This document shows positions 42,344 to 50,646 of a DNA stretch of 64,000 bases, one piece after another (the first letter of the stretch is position 1; every line of letters starts with the position of its first letter). Source of the DNA: Spirochaetes bacterium GWB1_60_80 (GTDB lineage Bacteria > Spirochaetota > Spirochaetia > Treponematales > UBA12059); NCBI GenBank assembly GCA_001829185.1, contig MIAR01000043.1, positions 31,425 to 95,424 of the forward strand. Reading direction: 5' to 3'. The notes below the pieces were generated by a model. That model saw nothing but the letters and a program-made list of their open reading frames with translations. It searched no databases and was not told the DNA's origin. The position numbers and the translations under genes are program-made.

Positions 42344-44350
42344 TTACTTGTCTTTCTTCTTGCCGAACAGATTCTTGATGAAGCCGAGCAAGCCGGGTTT
42401 CTTGGCTGGCTCGCGGCCGGCACTAGCCGGTTTGGCCGGCTGACCGGCTGGGCGAGCCTGATCGGGGCGGCGCTCGCGCCGCTGGTTGTTCTGAGCCTGG
42501 TTGCCTGCCGGCCGAGCGTCGCTACGCTGGCCGCCATTGCGCTGGCTCTCGCCGCGTTGGCCGCCGTTATTTTGGCCGCTACTACGCTGGTCGCCACTAC
42601 GTTGGCCGCCGTTAGGCTGGTTAGCGCCCCGCTGGCTATCCGGCCGGCGGGTTTGAGCCTGGCCGCTGGAGTTGCTGGAGCCGCCCTGGCGCTCACCGTC
42701 GCCCTGGTTACCTTGGCGGGGACGGCGCTGGCCGCCGTTGTCGGCTTGGCCTTCCGGACGGCCGCTAGAGCGGCCGCGGTCGCCTGGCTGGCTAGCTTGG
42801 CCCTGACCGGAGGCGTATTTGTCTTTATAGAGCTTCATGCGCTCGTTGGAGCTCATGGCGTAGGGGTTGCCTTGACTGCCACTGGCTGGCTGGTTGCCGT
42901 AGTTGGCCGGACGCTGTTCGGTACGGACTGGGCTAGGGGAGCGGCCGCGCTGGCCAGTGGTATAGTTTGGGCTGCCAGCGCCCGCCGGTCGACGCTCGGC
43001 CGGGGCACTGCGGCCGGGGCCGGCTGGGCGGCGCGAACCGCCGGACGCGCCTGAACCGTAGCCGGAATGGCGATCGCGGTCGTGGCCATGGTCGCGGCGT
43101 TCGCCACCCATGCTGCGGTTGTGGCTATGGCCGCCGAAACGGAGGTTGCGGCTCTTGTCTTCCAGCAGCAGTTCCTGGGTGACGTTGCAGACCGGGATCT
43201 TGATGCCGAGGTATTTTTCGATGGCCGGCAGGCCGTAAACGAATTTCTCGCAGGCCAGGCTGACCGCCTTGCCGGCGGCGCCGGCTCGGGCGGTGCGACC
43301 AATGCGGTGAACGTACGATTCGGCGTCCATCGGCAGGTCGTAGTTGATGACCAAGTCCAGGCCGGTGACGTCCAGGCCGCGGGCCGCCACGTCGGTGGCT
43401 ACCAGGACGGCGATCTTGCCGGCCTTCAGCCGTTCGATAACCTGTAGACGCTTGGACTGGGGCAGGTCGCCCATGATGTACTCGCACTCGATGTCGTTGA
43501 TGCCCAGCCGCCGCGCGATTTCCTCGGCTACGAATTTCTGGTTGCAGAAAATCAAGGCGCTGTGCGGCTTTTCGCGCGCCAAGAGGCCGAGCACCATGGG
43601 TAGCTTCTCGTCGCTGCCGACGTGGTACAGCTCTTGGGTTACCAGGTCGACGGTGATGGTCTCTGGCTCGATGGCGATTTCCAACGGATCATGCATGTAT
43701 TCCCAGGCCAGATTTTTGATACGGAAGCTGAGGGTGGCCGAGAACAGGAAGGTCTGGCGATTGGTGGGCGGCGGCAAGTAGCGCAACAGCTTGCGCAGGT
43801 CGTCGATGAAGCCCATGTCGAACATGCGGTCGGCCTCATCGACCACCAGGAAGCCGACGGTGCGCAGCACCATCTTGCCCTGCATCACTAAGTCGATGAT
43901 GCGCCCGGGCGTGCCGATAATCATTTGGACATCATCGCGCAGCATGGTTTCCTGCGGGCCATAAGCCATGCCACCGAAGAAGCAGCCCATGCTGATGGGC
44001 AAGTACTTGGCCAGTTTGCGGGCCTCGCCCTCGATCTGGAAGGCCAGCTCGCGGGTCGGGGCGATGATCAGCGTTTTGCGCTCGCGCAGTTCCGGGGTGG
44101 TCATCATGCGCTGCAGGATGGAAATGAGGAAGGCAGCGGTCTTGCCGGTGCCGGTCTGGGACTGGGCGTAGATGTCCCGGCCGGTGAAGGCGATCGGGAA
44201 GGTGGCGGCCTGGACGGGCATGCAGTCGACGTAGCCGGCTTCCTGGATGGCGCGGGCCAGGTCGGGGTGTAAGTCAAGTTCATCGTAGCGCATGGCGGGA
44301 ACGATGGTGGCGGTCATTTCGGGTTCGGTAGCGGTTTCGGAATCTTCCAT
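42344..44350 (-). CDS. DEAD-box RNA helicase with long disordered tail
   Basis: 668 residues from ATG 44350 (a GTG at 44359 is possible; neither has a good site). Q motif, Walker A AQSQTGTGKTA near 65, PTRELA, TPGR, VDEADRMF near 170, SAT, and HRIGRTARAG near 350 are all present. From about 415 the protein becomes low complexity, rich in Gly, Arg, Gln, Asn and Ser with NGGQR-type repeats. The last 19 residues are LLGFIKNLFGKKK-like: hydrophobic and basic, a possible amphipathic membrane or RNA anchor. Similar to RhlE/SrmB-type helicases in ribosome assembly or mRNA decay. Confidence 0.93.
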   Translation of the reverse strand: MEDSETATEPEMTATIVPAMRYDELDLHPDLARAIQEAGYVDCMPVQAATFPIAFTGRDIYAQSQTGTGKTAAFLISILQRMMTTPELRERKTLIIAPTRELAFQIEGEARKLAKYLPISMGCFFGGMAYGPQETMLRDDVQMIIGTPGRIIDLVMQGKMVLRTVGFLVVDEADRMFDMGFIDDLRKLLRYLPPPTNRQTFLFSATLSFRIKNLAWEYMHDPLEIAIEPETITVDLVTQELYHVGSDEKLPMVLGLLAREKPHSALIFCNQKFVAEEIARRLGINDIECEYIMGDLPQSKRLQVIERLKAGKIAVLVATDVAARGLDVTGLDLVINYDLPMDAESYVHRIGRTARAGAAGKAVSLACEKFVYGLPAIEKYLGIKIPVCNVTQELLLEDKSRNLRFGGHSHNRSMGGERRDHGHDRDRHSGYGSGASGGSRRPAGPGRSAPAERRPAGAGSPNYTTGQRGRSPSPVRTEQRPANYGNQPASGSQGNPYAMSSNERMKLYKDKYASGQGQASQPGDRGRSSGRPEGQADNGGQRRPRQGNQGDGERQGGSSNSSGQAQTRRPDSQRGANQPNGGQRSGDQRSSGQNNGGQRGESQRNGGQRSDARPAGNQAQNNQRRERRPDQARPAGQPAKPASAGREPAKKPGLLGFIKNLFGKKKDK

Positions 44351-44571
44351 TGTGTTCACTCGATACTGTCATTGAGGCTTGCCGGTAGCTGCCCTGGCCG
44401 GACGATATGTCCGTTGCCTTCAGGCAGTCGATTCGGCTGGGGCTGAAATCCCTTCCCGTATAATAAGCCAATTTGCTGAAAGTGTTAAGTGGGCGGCTTG
44501 ACATTGGCCGCAATCGTTGGCATGCGTTGCCATTTACCACCATAGAGCGGCTCTGACCAGACTGAAAAGCT

Positions 44572-44600
44572 TTGCCTTTTCGCAAACGGTAAGCTATAGT
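44572..44600 (+). promoter_or_regulatory. Promoter of the CHASE4-GGDSF gene (leaderless type)
   Basis: TTGCCT at 44572-44577, 17 bases, TATAGT at 44595-44600, then six bases to the ATG at 44607. No ribosome binding site. Confidence 0.5.
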
Positions 44601-44606
44601 AGTTCT

Positions 44607-46346
44607 ATGGGTATAAACCGCCCCTACCGGCCGGGCTATGGCCTGATTCTAGCCTTTCTGCTGGCCGGGTTACTGTTAAGCGGCCTGCTATTCTTGTTCG
44701 TCGACTATGGCATCGGCCAGTTTGAGCAAAAGGAGCTGTACACTCGCAGCGCACAATTTAACGTTTTTTTGGAACGCGAGCTCGGCAACCTGGCAGCCCT
44801 GGCCCAGTCCTACGCCGAATGGCAGAATGCCTATGACTTTTTTTCCAGTCCGGATTACGCTTTCATGGATGCCACGTATAATAACCCCTGGCTCCTGGAA
44901 CAACAAATCGACTATGTCGCCATGATTGACTTGACTGGCCAGCGTGTCTGGTGCACCATCGACCGGCAAGCTAGCGCGACTACGGTGCCACTGTTATCTG
45001 GCCAATTGCCAAGTTTGCGGATGCCACTCCCCGGCTCTTCCGTTGGCCTGACGCCGGGCCTCCCGTCAGGCAGCGGACAGGCCGGTGGATCAGCGGTGGA
45101 TCATTCTGCCCATTTCCATGACCAATTCGGTGTCCTGGGCAATAGGTATTTTGATGTTTCGGATCGTCATTTCTTTCCGGTTGGGGCCGAGAGCCTCGAC
45201 TATCGGCCGATCAGTGGCTACATCGCCGGTCAGAAGCATATTTTCATGTATTGTGTGTGGCCCGTGACTGACGACTTGCGTACTGTAGCGCCGATCGGTT
45301 ACTTGCTGTTCGCCCGCAAGATGGATGCCTCGCGCTTGTCGTCCTACTTGGCCAGTCCCCACATTCAGGCCTATTTCGCTTACGAACCACCGGTCGGACG
45401 CAGTCACTTTCCGCTGTCGGCCGGGCTCCTGAACGGCGAACTGGTCTACTACGCCGTTCTGTCCGACGTGCTTGGCAATTCGTTGGGCGCCTGGGCTATC
45501 AGTCTGCAGCGGGTCTGGCGACAAGAGGCCCTCCAACTTTTTGGTGTCTGCGCTGCGTTGATGGTTCTTGGCTTGACGGCGCTCTACCTGATTAGTGTCC
45601 TGCTGGTGCGGCGCGGCTTGGTCAAACCAATCCGCGATCTAGGCACCCGCTTGGACCGCTTTACGGTAGACTTGGTTCTGGCCGGCGACGCTCCTCCTCC
45701 CGCCGACCACGACTTAGCCAAGCTATCGGGGCATCTCGACGAGTTAATGGGGCGCGTGATCAGTCAATCGAGGGAACTGGCCCGTCTGGCCGGCAACGAC
45801 GGGCTGACCGGGCTCGCCAACCGCCGCCGGATGGAAGAATATGTCGATGCCGAGGTAAAGCGCATTCTGCGCCGCGGTTACGAGCTGGATAGCGATTTCC
45901 AGAATACGCGCCATGCCTGGCTGTCCTTCGTCATGATCGATATCGACCATTTCAAGGCCTATAACGAGAGTTACGGCCACCCGGCCGGGGACGCCTGCTT
46001 GCGCAATTTTGCCGGTAGCCTGCGCGAGGTCATCAAGCGGCCGTCCGATCTACCCTGCCGGCTCGGTGGCGACAGCTTCGCCGTAGTGCTGCCGGAAACC
46101 AACGAGCGCGGCGGCTTGATCACCGCCCGACGCATCTGCGAGTACCTGCAGGAAAAGCGGCTGCCACACCGGGCCTCACCCCAGAAGCCCTTCCTGGCGG
46201 CCAGTTTAGGCGTGGCCGCGCTGCTGGTAGACGAACGCTTTAAACTGGATTTACTGATGGCCATGGCGGATCGCGCCTTGCTGGCGGCTAAGGAACAGGG
46301 GCGCAATCGCGTCGTCGGCACCGGTCTGCAATTGGAGGACGCCTAG
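44607..46346 (+). CDS. CHASE4 membrane sensor with degenerate GGDEF (GGDSF) domain
   Basis: 579 residues from ATG 44607. First transmembrane helix at about 10-33, an extracytoplasmic CHASE4 domain (about 40-265, with YAEWQNAYDFF), second helix near 311-335, a HAMP-like region, and a GGDEF domain in the last 175 residues. The catalytic motif reads GGDSF, so the metal-binding Glu is missing, while the inhibitory site RPSD lies five residues before it. It probably binds c-di-GMP but does not make it. The TAG stop (46344-46346) is formed by the left TA and first base of the MITE-like element, so the original C-terminus may have been cut. Confidence 0.88.
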   Translation: MGINRPYRPGYGLILAFLLAGLLLSGLLFLFVDYGIGQFEQKELYTRSAQFNVFLERELGNLAALAQSYAEWQNAYDFFSSPDYAFMDATYNNPWLLEQQIDYVAMIDLTGQRVWCTIDRQASATTVPLLSGQLPSLRMPLPGSSVGLTPGLPSGSGQAGGSAVDHSAHFHDQFGVLGNRYFDVSDRHFFPVGAESLDYRPISGYIAGQKHIFMYCVWPVTDDLRTVAPIGYLLFARKMDASRLSSYLASPHIQAYFAYEPPVGRSHFPLSAGLLNGELVYYAVLSDVLGNSLGAWAISLQRVWRQEALQLFGVCAALMVLGLTALYLISVLLVRRGLVKPIRDLGTRLDRFTVDLVLAGDAPPPADHDLAKLSGHLDELMGRVISQSRELARLAGNDGLTGLANRRRMEEYVDAEVKRILRRGYELDSDFQNTRHAWLSFVMIDIDHFKAYNESYGHPAGDACLRNFAGSLREVIKRPSDLPCRLGGDSFAVVLPETNERGGLITARRICEYLQEKRLPHRASPQKPFLAASLGVAALLVDERFKLDLLMAMADRALLAAKEQGRNRVVGTGLQLEDA

Positions 46347-46476
46347 CAGGTTGTTGAAAAAGCCGGTTGCTTTCTCAACAACCTTAACAATTCCTCGCAT
46401 AGCTTGCGCTATGCTGCGTAATTGTACCGGCTTTTGAAGTGTTGAAAAGCCGCATCCGCGTTTTTCAACACCCTGC
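46346..46476. mobile_element. 131-bp MITE-like element, copy B
   Basis: Identical to the copy at 15417-15547, with TA flanks at 46344-46345 and 46477-46478. The insertion placed a TAG in frame with the GGDSF gene upstream and thus ends it. Confidence 0.75.
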
Positions 46477-46490
46477 TAGGGCACGGCGCT

Positions 46491-46880
46491 TCAATCTGGT
46501 TTTCGCCGTTCGCGTTTAGCCGGTTTGGCCAGATTTTCCGCCACCCGGTGGCGCACGAGCTTGGCAATCAGGTCGAAGGGTAGCGGCTGGTCATGCGGAA
46601 ACTGGATGGAACCCTTGCCCATCGTGTAGCCCGCCAGCTCGTCCTTGAAGGTTTCGATGGCCTCGGGCAGGGGATAGAAGCCGGTATGGTTTTTGAAGGC
46701 CGCGAAATAGACCAAATCCCCATTCAGGCGAAAGGTGGGCAAGCGATAATTAATGGCCTCTGTGGCCTCCGGCACCAGCTCCTGGATGAAGCGGCGCAGT
46801 TCAACCAGGCGACCACGCAGCTCCGGCGCGCAGCCGGCGATATATTCGTCGATATCGGTAAAGTTTTTATCAGTTGCCAT
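46491..46880 (-). CDS. DUF1801 (YdhG/YdeI-like) protein
   Basis: 129 residues from the ATG at 46880, GGGGAGG upstream. It starts with a DIDEYIAGCAPELRGRL helix and contains EAINYRLPTFRLNG and the FYPLPEAI segment, as in DUF1801 proteins, which share a fold with frataxin-like and YdhG proteins. C-terminus is basic (KPAKRERRK). Function of the family is not settled. Confidence 0.85.
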   Translation of the reverse strand: MATDKNFTDIDEYIAGCAPELRGRLVELRRFIQELVPEATEAINYRLPTFRLNGDLVYFAAFKNHTGFYPLPEAIETFKDELAGYTMGKGSIQFPHDQPLPFDLIAKLVRHRVAENLAKPAKRERRKPD

Positions 46881-46917
46881 GCGGCCTCCCCGGGCCGCCT
46901 GAACGGCCAGTAACGTA

Positions 46918-46946
46918 AAGTTATGTCGCTTCTTCGTTTGAGTCAA
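46918..46946 (-). promoter_or_regulatory. Promoter of the DUF1801 gene
   Basis: Minus strand TTGACT (46941-46946), 17 bases, TAACTT (46918-46923), leader of about 30 bases. Confidence 0.5.
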
Positions 46947-46984
46947 GCTTTCCGGGCGACCAGGTAGCCAGCCGGTTTGCCTGT

Positions 46985-48019
46985 TTATTGGCCGGTTTCC
47001 GGCTCGGCCAAGCGGCAGGCCAGGTCTTCGGCTTCCTGCAGCCAGAAGCCGCGGCCGCCCCAACCCGGAAAATGCTGCTGGAAACCCTGGTCGTGCCGTT
47101 GGCGGCATTGCCAAGCCAGGTAATGGATGATGCGCAGCAGTTGCAGGGCGGGCACCAGGCCGAAGCTGGTGGCGTCGAAGGCCCGGAAGCGCTCGTAGCC
47201 GGCTAGCAGGGCGTCGCGCTCGGCCGGGCACTTGGCGGGACGATCGGGCAGCAGCATCCACAGGTCCAGGATGGCCGGGCCGCAGCACATGTCGTCGAAG
47301 TCGACCGCCACCAGGCTGCCGCCGCCGCGATCCAGGATGTTGCCGCGGTGGAAATCGCCGTGCAGGCGGCTAGTCGGCAACTGGTAGTCGGCCAGCTGGC
47401 CGTCGATATAGGCGGCACAGCCGGTTAATGTGGGCACTAGGCCGGCCAGTGCGTCGGGGTGGATAACGTCGGCCTGCAGCAGTTCTTGAACGTAGCCGCT
47501 GGCCAATCCCGGCTGGATGACCAGGCGGGCTAGTGCCGGGCCGGTCGCCCCGACGGCGTGGATGCGGCCGGCCAGGCTACCCAGTCGCTCCATGTCGTCC
47601 AGCGAATCGGCGTCGAAGGAGCGGCCGGGCGTCTTGGCGAAGAGGGCACAGTGGATCTCGGCGGCGTCAGCGCTGGTGGCTGCATCGCTTCCGCCATCCA
47701 GAACCAGGCTAAGCAGGCTGTCGCCGTCGGCGTCTAGGATCGGCGGAATGACCGGCACCTCGGCCTCGGCCAATTGCGCCAGGAAGCGGTGCTCGTCGCG
47801 GATGGCGGCCTCGGTCCAGCGGCCCGGCCGGTAGAATTTGACGACGTACTGGTCGCCGTCTTCACTACGCAGGCCATAGACGCGGTTGATGTAACTGGGG
47901 TAGGCGAAGAAGCTGCCGTCGCAGCGTAGGTGCCAGCCTTCTTCGACTACCGACATGGCCAGTTGGGGTGTCAGATTGCCGAAGGCGGCTTGTCCGTGGG
48001 CGGGATCGATGGGTATCAT
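46985..48019 (-). CDS. srkA: SrkA/YihE-type stress response kinase (APH fold)
   Basis: 344 residues from the ATG at 48019. N-lobe with VVKFYRPGRWT (ATP-binding Lys near 62), then RLHGDFHRGNIL near 220 with the catalytic Asp, and VDFDDMCCGPAILDLWML near 238 with the metal Asp. This wording is typical of YihE/SrkA, a Ser/Thr kinase that protects against envelope stress and MazF-linked death in E. coli. The start is six bases after the -10 box, with no binding site. Confidence 0.9.
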   Translation of the reverse strand: MIPIDPAHGQAAFGNLTPQLAMSVVEEGWHLRCDGSFFAYPSYINRVYGLRSEDGDQYVVKFYRPGRWTEAAIRDEHRFLAQLAEAEVPVIPPILDADGDSLLSLVLDGGSDAATSADAAEIHCALFAKTPGRSFDADSLDDMERLGSLAGRIHAVGATGPALARLVIQPGLASGYVQELLQADVIHPDALAGLVPTLTGCAAYIDGQLADYQLPTSRLHGDFHRGNILDRGGGSLVAVDFDDMCCGPAILDLWMLLPDRPAKCPAERDALLAGYERFRAFDATSFGLVPALQLLRIIHYLAWQCRQRHDQGFQQHFPGWGGRGFWLQEAEDLACRLAEPETGQ

Positions 48020-48025
48020 GCCAGT

Positions 48026-48054
48026 ATTGTGCCCGATGCGGCTGTGCCTGGCAA
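48026..48054 (-). promoter_or_regulatory. Promoter of srkA (leaderless type)
   Basis: Minus strand TTGCCA (48049-48054), 17 bases, CACAAT (48026-48031), then six bases to the ATG at 48019. Confidence 0.4.
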
Positions 48055-48082
48055 GCCATGCGGCCGCGTTTTGGGTCGCTAG

Positions 48083-48121
48083 TTAAAAAAAAGACCCGCC
48101 AGCTAAAACGGCGGGCGGGTC
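48083..48121 (-). terminator. Strong Rho-independent terminator
   Basis: GACCCGCC (48093-48100) pairs with GGCGGGTC (48114-48121); on the minus strand eight T follow. It ends a transcript that starts upstream of srkA but does not enter it. Confidence 0.75.
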
Positions 48122-48250
48122 AAGGTCGGACTCTGGATTAGAGAGTCGCAACCCTCCAGTTAGCTATAAACAATTCTTGTGCCTCCTTCCTGCCCCTGGT
48201 GGAGCCTGTCTTCCGCCGACTGAACCAGCCGCCGGAATGTTGCGCGCCAG
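48083..48250 (-). ncRNA. Candidate small RNA or leader peptide transcript
   Basis: On the minus strand a TATACT box (48251-48256, weak -35) is followed about 160 bases later by a strong terminator. Between them no long frame exists. Within lie a GACTCT/AGAGTC hairpin (48127-48145 region) and an AGGAGG site followed after a few bases by a TTG-started frame of 11 codons (FIANWRVATL). It may be a regulatory RNA, or an mRNA for a tiny peptide. It is not recognisably SRP RNA, 6S or RNase P RNA. Confidence 0.35.
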
Positions 48251-48356
48251 AGTATAATGCCACGGATGGTATGGCTTGAAAAGCGACAATTCGAGTAAAT
48301 ATATTCTTTCGCGGGACGGCTGGGGATTGACATTTTGTTTATAACCAATCTGTCAG

Positions 48357-48385
48357 TTGTCAAAACCGGCCGAGTGTGGCATAGT
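48357..48385 (+). promoter_or_regulatory. Promoter of the small cationic peptide gene
   Basis: TTGTCA at 48357-48362, 17 bases, CATAGT at 48380-48385. Leader of about 90 bases to the ATG at 48482. Confidence 0.5.
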
Positions 48386-48481
48386 AGGCTCGTACTCGGG
48401 TTTTGGTCGGTGTTACCGGCCACCGGGCAGGCCGCGTGGCAACCCCAGCGCCTGTTTAAATGTTCAAAGGAGGACGCCTCG

Positions 48482-48559
48482 ATGTCCAATATTCGAAACC
48501 GATTCAGCCGCTTTGGCGCGATTGTCGCCAATGCACGGCGTATCTTCGGCGCACGATGA
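48482..48559 (+). CDS. Small cationic peptide, 25 residues
   Basis: A near-perfect AAAGGAGG (48468-48475) lies eight bases before ATG 48482, the strongest site in the area, and a promoter lies upstream. The product has six Arg, no acidic residues, and hydrophobic residues spaced as in an amphipathic helix (IRNRFSRFGAIV, then ANARRIFG). A longer frame upstream has no support. It could be a membrane-active peptide, a small toxin, or a peptide that binds nucleic acid or a partner. No family recognised. A CD3324-like gene follows about 150 bases later. Confidence 0.5.
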   Translation: MSNIRNRFSRFGAIVANARRIFGAR

Positions 48560-48712
48560 GAAACGAAGCGCATTGAACAAGACCGAAACCTGCGGGTAGT
48601 GCAGCGTTCTGGCTGTTACCGTGATCTTTCAGGATCAACGATTACTAAATGCGTTTTGCCTCATAACACGCCGATGCCACCCAGTGGTTGTGTTACCGTT
48701 ATGAGGATGAAA

Positions 48713-48979
48713 ATGGCTGCTTATGTCAAGGCGGAGGATATCCTGCCGCCAGAATTACTTGAAGAAATACAGAAGTATGTGCAGGGCGCGCTGGTCTACA
48801 TCCCGCGACCCCGCCAGGCCAGAATGGGCTGGGGCTACAAGAATGGTACCCGTGCCTTCCTGGATAACCGGAACTCGGCGATCCGTCAAGCCAAATCGGC
48901 TGGCCGCTCGATCGATGAACTGGCCGACGAGTACAACTTGTCGCCGGACGGGATTAAGAAAATCCTGTATGCTTCGTAA
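48713..48979 (+). CDS. CD3324-family small DNA-binding-like protein
   Basis: 88 residues from ATG 48713 with GAGG seven bases upstream; two earlier in-frame ATGs (48701, 48707) are less likely. The sequence (ILPPELLEEIQKYVQG near the start, then WGYKNGTRAFLDNRN) and a C-terminal helix-turn-helix-like end (SIDELADEYNLSPDGIKKIL) match CD3324 proteins, related to Mor-type transcription activators. Probably a small regulator. A clear terminator follows. Confidence 0.85.
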   Translation: MAAYVKAEDILPPELLEEIQKYVQGALVYIPRPRQARMGWGYKNGTRAFLDNRNSAIRQAKSAGRSIDELADEYNLSPDGIKKILYAS

Positions 48980-49003
48980 GAGATGGTGCTCGAAAGAGTT
49001 TAT

Positions 49004-49041
49004 GGCTGCTTGGGTCTAGATGCCCCAGGCAGCCTTTTTTT
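49004..49041 (+). terminator. Terminator after the CD3324-like gene
   Basis: GGCTGCTTGGG pairs (with wobble) with CCCCAGGCAGCC and is followed by seven T ending at 49041. Confidence 0.7.
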
Positions 49042-49330
49042 CATGCTGGACGATCTGCGGCGTCAGAACCCTGGCTTGCATCTCAGCAAACCGGTGGTTT
49101 GTGCCTGGTGGTATGGTTGTAATGTGCGCTTAGCGCGCACGGCGGCATCCCAGCATGACAAAAAGCGGCACCGTGGAGGAGCCGGGCGAGTTTCGCTTTG
49201 GCGAAACATGATACGCAAGACCGCGCCAGCGGACTTGCGACAAGCTGCAGCGTTGCGCTCCCCCCCGGATGGTGCGAGCACGAGATGCTAGGTGAAATAG
49301 TTAAAACCACGCACTTGCTTATACGCGGAA

Positions 49331-49500
49331 GCCGCCACCGCGCGAGTGCTCGTCAACAGAACCGCCCATTGACGGCGCGTCCACGCATGGCCAAGTCATA
49401 AGCGCCGCCAGGCGTGAAAGCGACAGGCCCCGCGTCTGCAACGCCCATGAACAAGCCTGGCGCCCTGGTTTGGCGGCTCAGGTCCAGGCCCCGCGTCTGC
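49331..49500 (+). repeat. Degenerate attC-like repeat, copy 6 with duplicated tail
   Basis: A worn copy: CCGCGCGAGTG at the left, a stem region GGCGCGTCCACGCATGGC near 49374 with GCCGCCAGGCGTG across a TAAGTCATAAGC-like loop, and the conserved end CAGGCCCCGCGTCTGC at 49425-49440. The same end recurs at 49484-49500, and both are followed by CCCATGAACAAGCC. The stretch 49042-49330 just before it holds no gene that I can support. It separates the CD3324-like and HD genes. Confidence 0.45.
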
Positions 49501-49528
49501 GCCTCCCATGAACAAGCCCGTGTTTGTT

Positions 49529-50419
49529 TTAAGCCCCCAAGTCGAGTCGCTTGAGTTTTTTGCGGAAGTTGGTTTTGTCGTCGGCGATGATGGCGTCCAG
49601 GTAGGCCATTTGGTGGGTGATCGATTCCAGGTAGGGGTTGCCGCTTGTGCCGTAGCGTTCGTGGAAATGGCGGGCGGCATGGTGCTGGCTGTCCAGCAGG
49701 AACTTGGCTAGGCGATCCTGGGTACTTTTATAAAAGCGTTGGGTCTGGCGCAGGATGTCGAACTCGGTTTCATAGCCTGGGAAGCCGGCCTCACGGAATT
49801 CGAAGTACAGGAAGAGTAGTTTTTCCAGGTAGGTGCGGTCGGCCATCTGACCGAGGAGGTCGGCGCTGCCCAGTAGGGCGGCGGCGCTAGCCTCCTGGGT
49901 ATCTGTGCCCGGAAGGCTTTTGGTTTGCAGGTCGGTTACTTCAATCAGGCGACCAACGCGTTCGGCGGCGCTTGGGGTCAGTCCGAAGGCCAGGCCGTGC
50001 TGCCGGGCGAAGGTTGTGCTGCGGGCGACGTGATGGCGGGTATACTTGGCGCCGGTGCCGTTGGTATCGCTCGCTTCCTGGATATAACCGGAGTCGTGGA
50101 GTAGGGCAGCGCTGCACAAGTCGGCGGCTAGCGCTGGCGGCAAGGGGGTACTGGTCAGGTTATAGCCATCCAGCAGGCGGATGGTGGCTACCAGGACGTC
50201 GCCGGTATGGTTCCAGTCGTGGTAATCGGTGTTGCAGGCCGCGTAGCCGGGAAATTGGCCGGCAAACAAGTCCTTGGTCATGGTAATGCCGGCTGCCAGC
50301 CGCTCGCGATCAAAACTACCGTACCAAGCCTCGTACCAATCCAGGCACTCCGCCAGCATGGTGTCCAGGCAGCGATGATCGAAAAAGCGCGAACAGTCCG
50401 TCAATGTCTCTGCCGGCAT
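49529..50419 (-). CDS. HD-domain phosphohydrolase-like protein
   Basis: 296 residues from ATG 50419 with GGGAGG upstream; the open frame extends a little further. YHDWNHTGDV near 66 and LLHDSGYIQEA near 104 carry the metal-binding His/Asp of an HD fold, and the rest is helical. The arrangement recalls PDEase- or HD-type nucleotide phosphohydrolases, not the HD-GYP type. Substrate unknown. No GYP motif. Confidence 0.8.
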   Translation of the reverse strand: MPAETLTDCSRFFDHRCLDTMLAECLDWYEAWYGSFDRERLAAGITMTKDLFAGQFPGYAACNTDYHDWNHTGDVLVATIRLLDGYNLTSTPLPPALAADLCSAALLHDSGYIQEASDTNGTGAKYTRHHVARSTTFARQHGLAFGLTPSAAERVGRLIEVTDLQTKSLPGTDTQEASAAALLGSADLLGQMADRTYLEKLLFLYFEFREAGFPGYETEFDILRQTQRFYKSTQDRLAKFLLDSQHHAARHFHERYGTSGNPYLESITHQMAYLDAIIADDKTNFRKKLKRLDLGA

Positions 50420-50589
50420 GAAACCTCCCGCCTGCGATGGCCATGAATGCGGATATATAGCCGCTGATTTTATCACAGCTTGGTCGGGAAAACTGGTGGG
50501 AGAGGCTGTTTAGAAATAATATTTTTTTATTAAGGCCGATCAGACAGATCGGTCGCTGTGGCTTGATCGGTTCCATGGGGCCAGAAAAG

Positions 50590-50616
50590 CCCCGCCTTGC
50601 GGTAGGCGGGGTGTCT
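50590..50616 (-). terminator. Hairpin after the signal peptidase gene
   Basis: CCCCGCC with GGCGGGG around an eight-base loop lies about 30 bases after the stop. On the minus strand a short T-rich stretch (CTTTTCT) follows, so termination is likely but not certain. Confidence 0.5.
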
Positions 50617-50646
50617 AGCCGGCTGTTGAGGCAGTAGTGAGCTGGT

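Noticed and set aside
41930..43054. Long plus-strand frame (374 codons) opposite the helicase tail
   Set aside because: It is Ala-rich shadow of the low-complexity Gly/Arg/Gln coding on the other strand, with no start signals.
48122..48250. SRP RNA, 6S RNA or RNase P RNA
   Set aside because: A GGAAGGAGG stretch recalled SRP RNA, but the conserved core and pairing around it do not fit.
48160..48573. Minus-strand frame of 137 codons
   Set aside because: No binding site, unlikely composition, and it overlaps the cationic peptide gene and its promoter.
48983..49291. Plus-strand frame of 102 codons after the CD3324-like gene
   Set aside because: It runs through the terminator and has no protein-like pattern.
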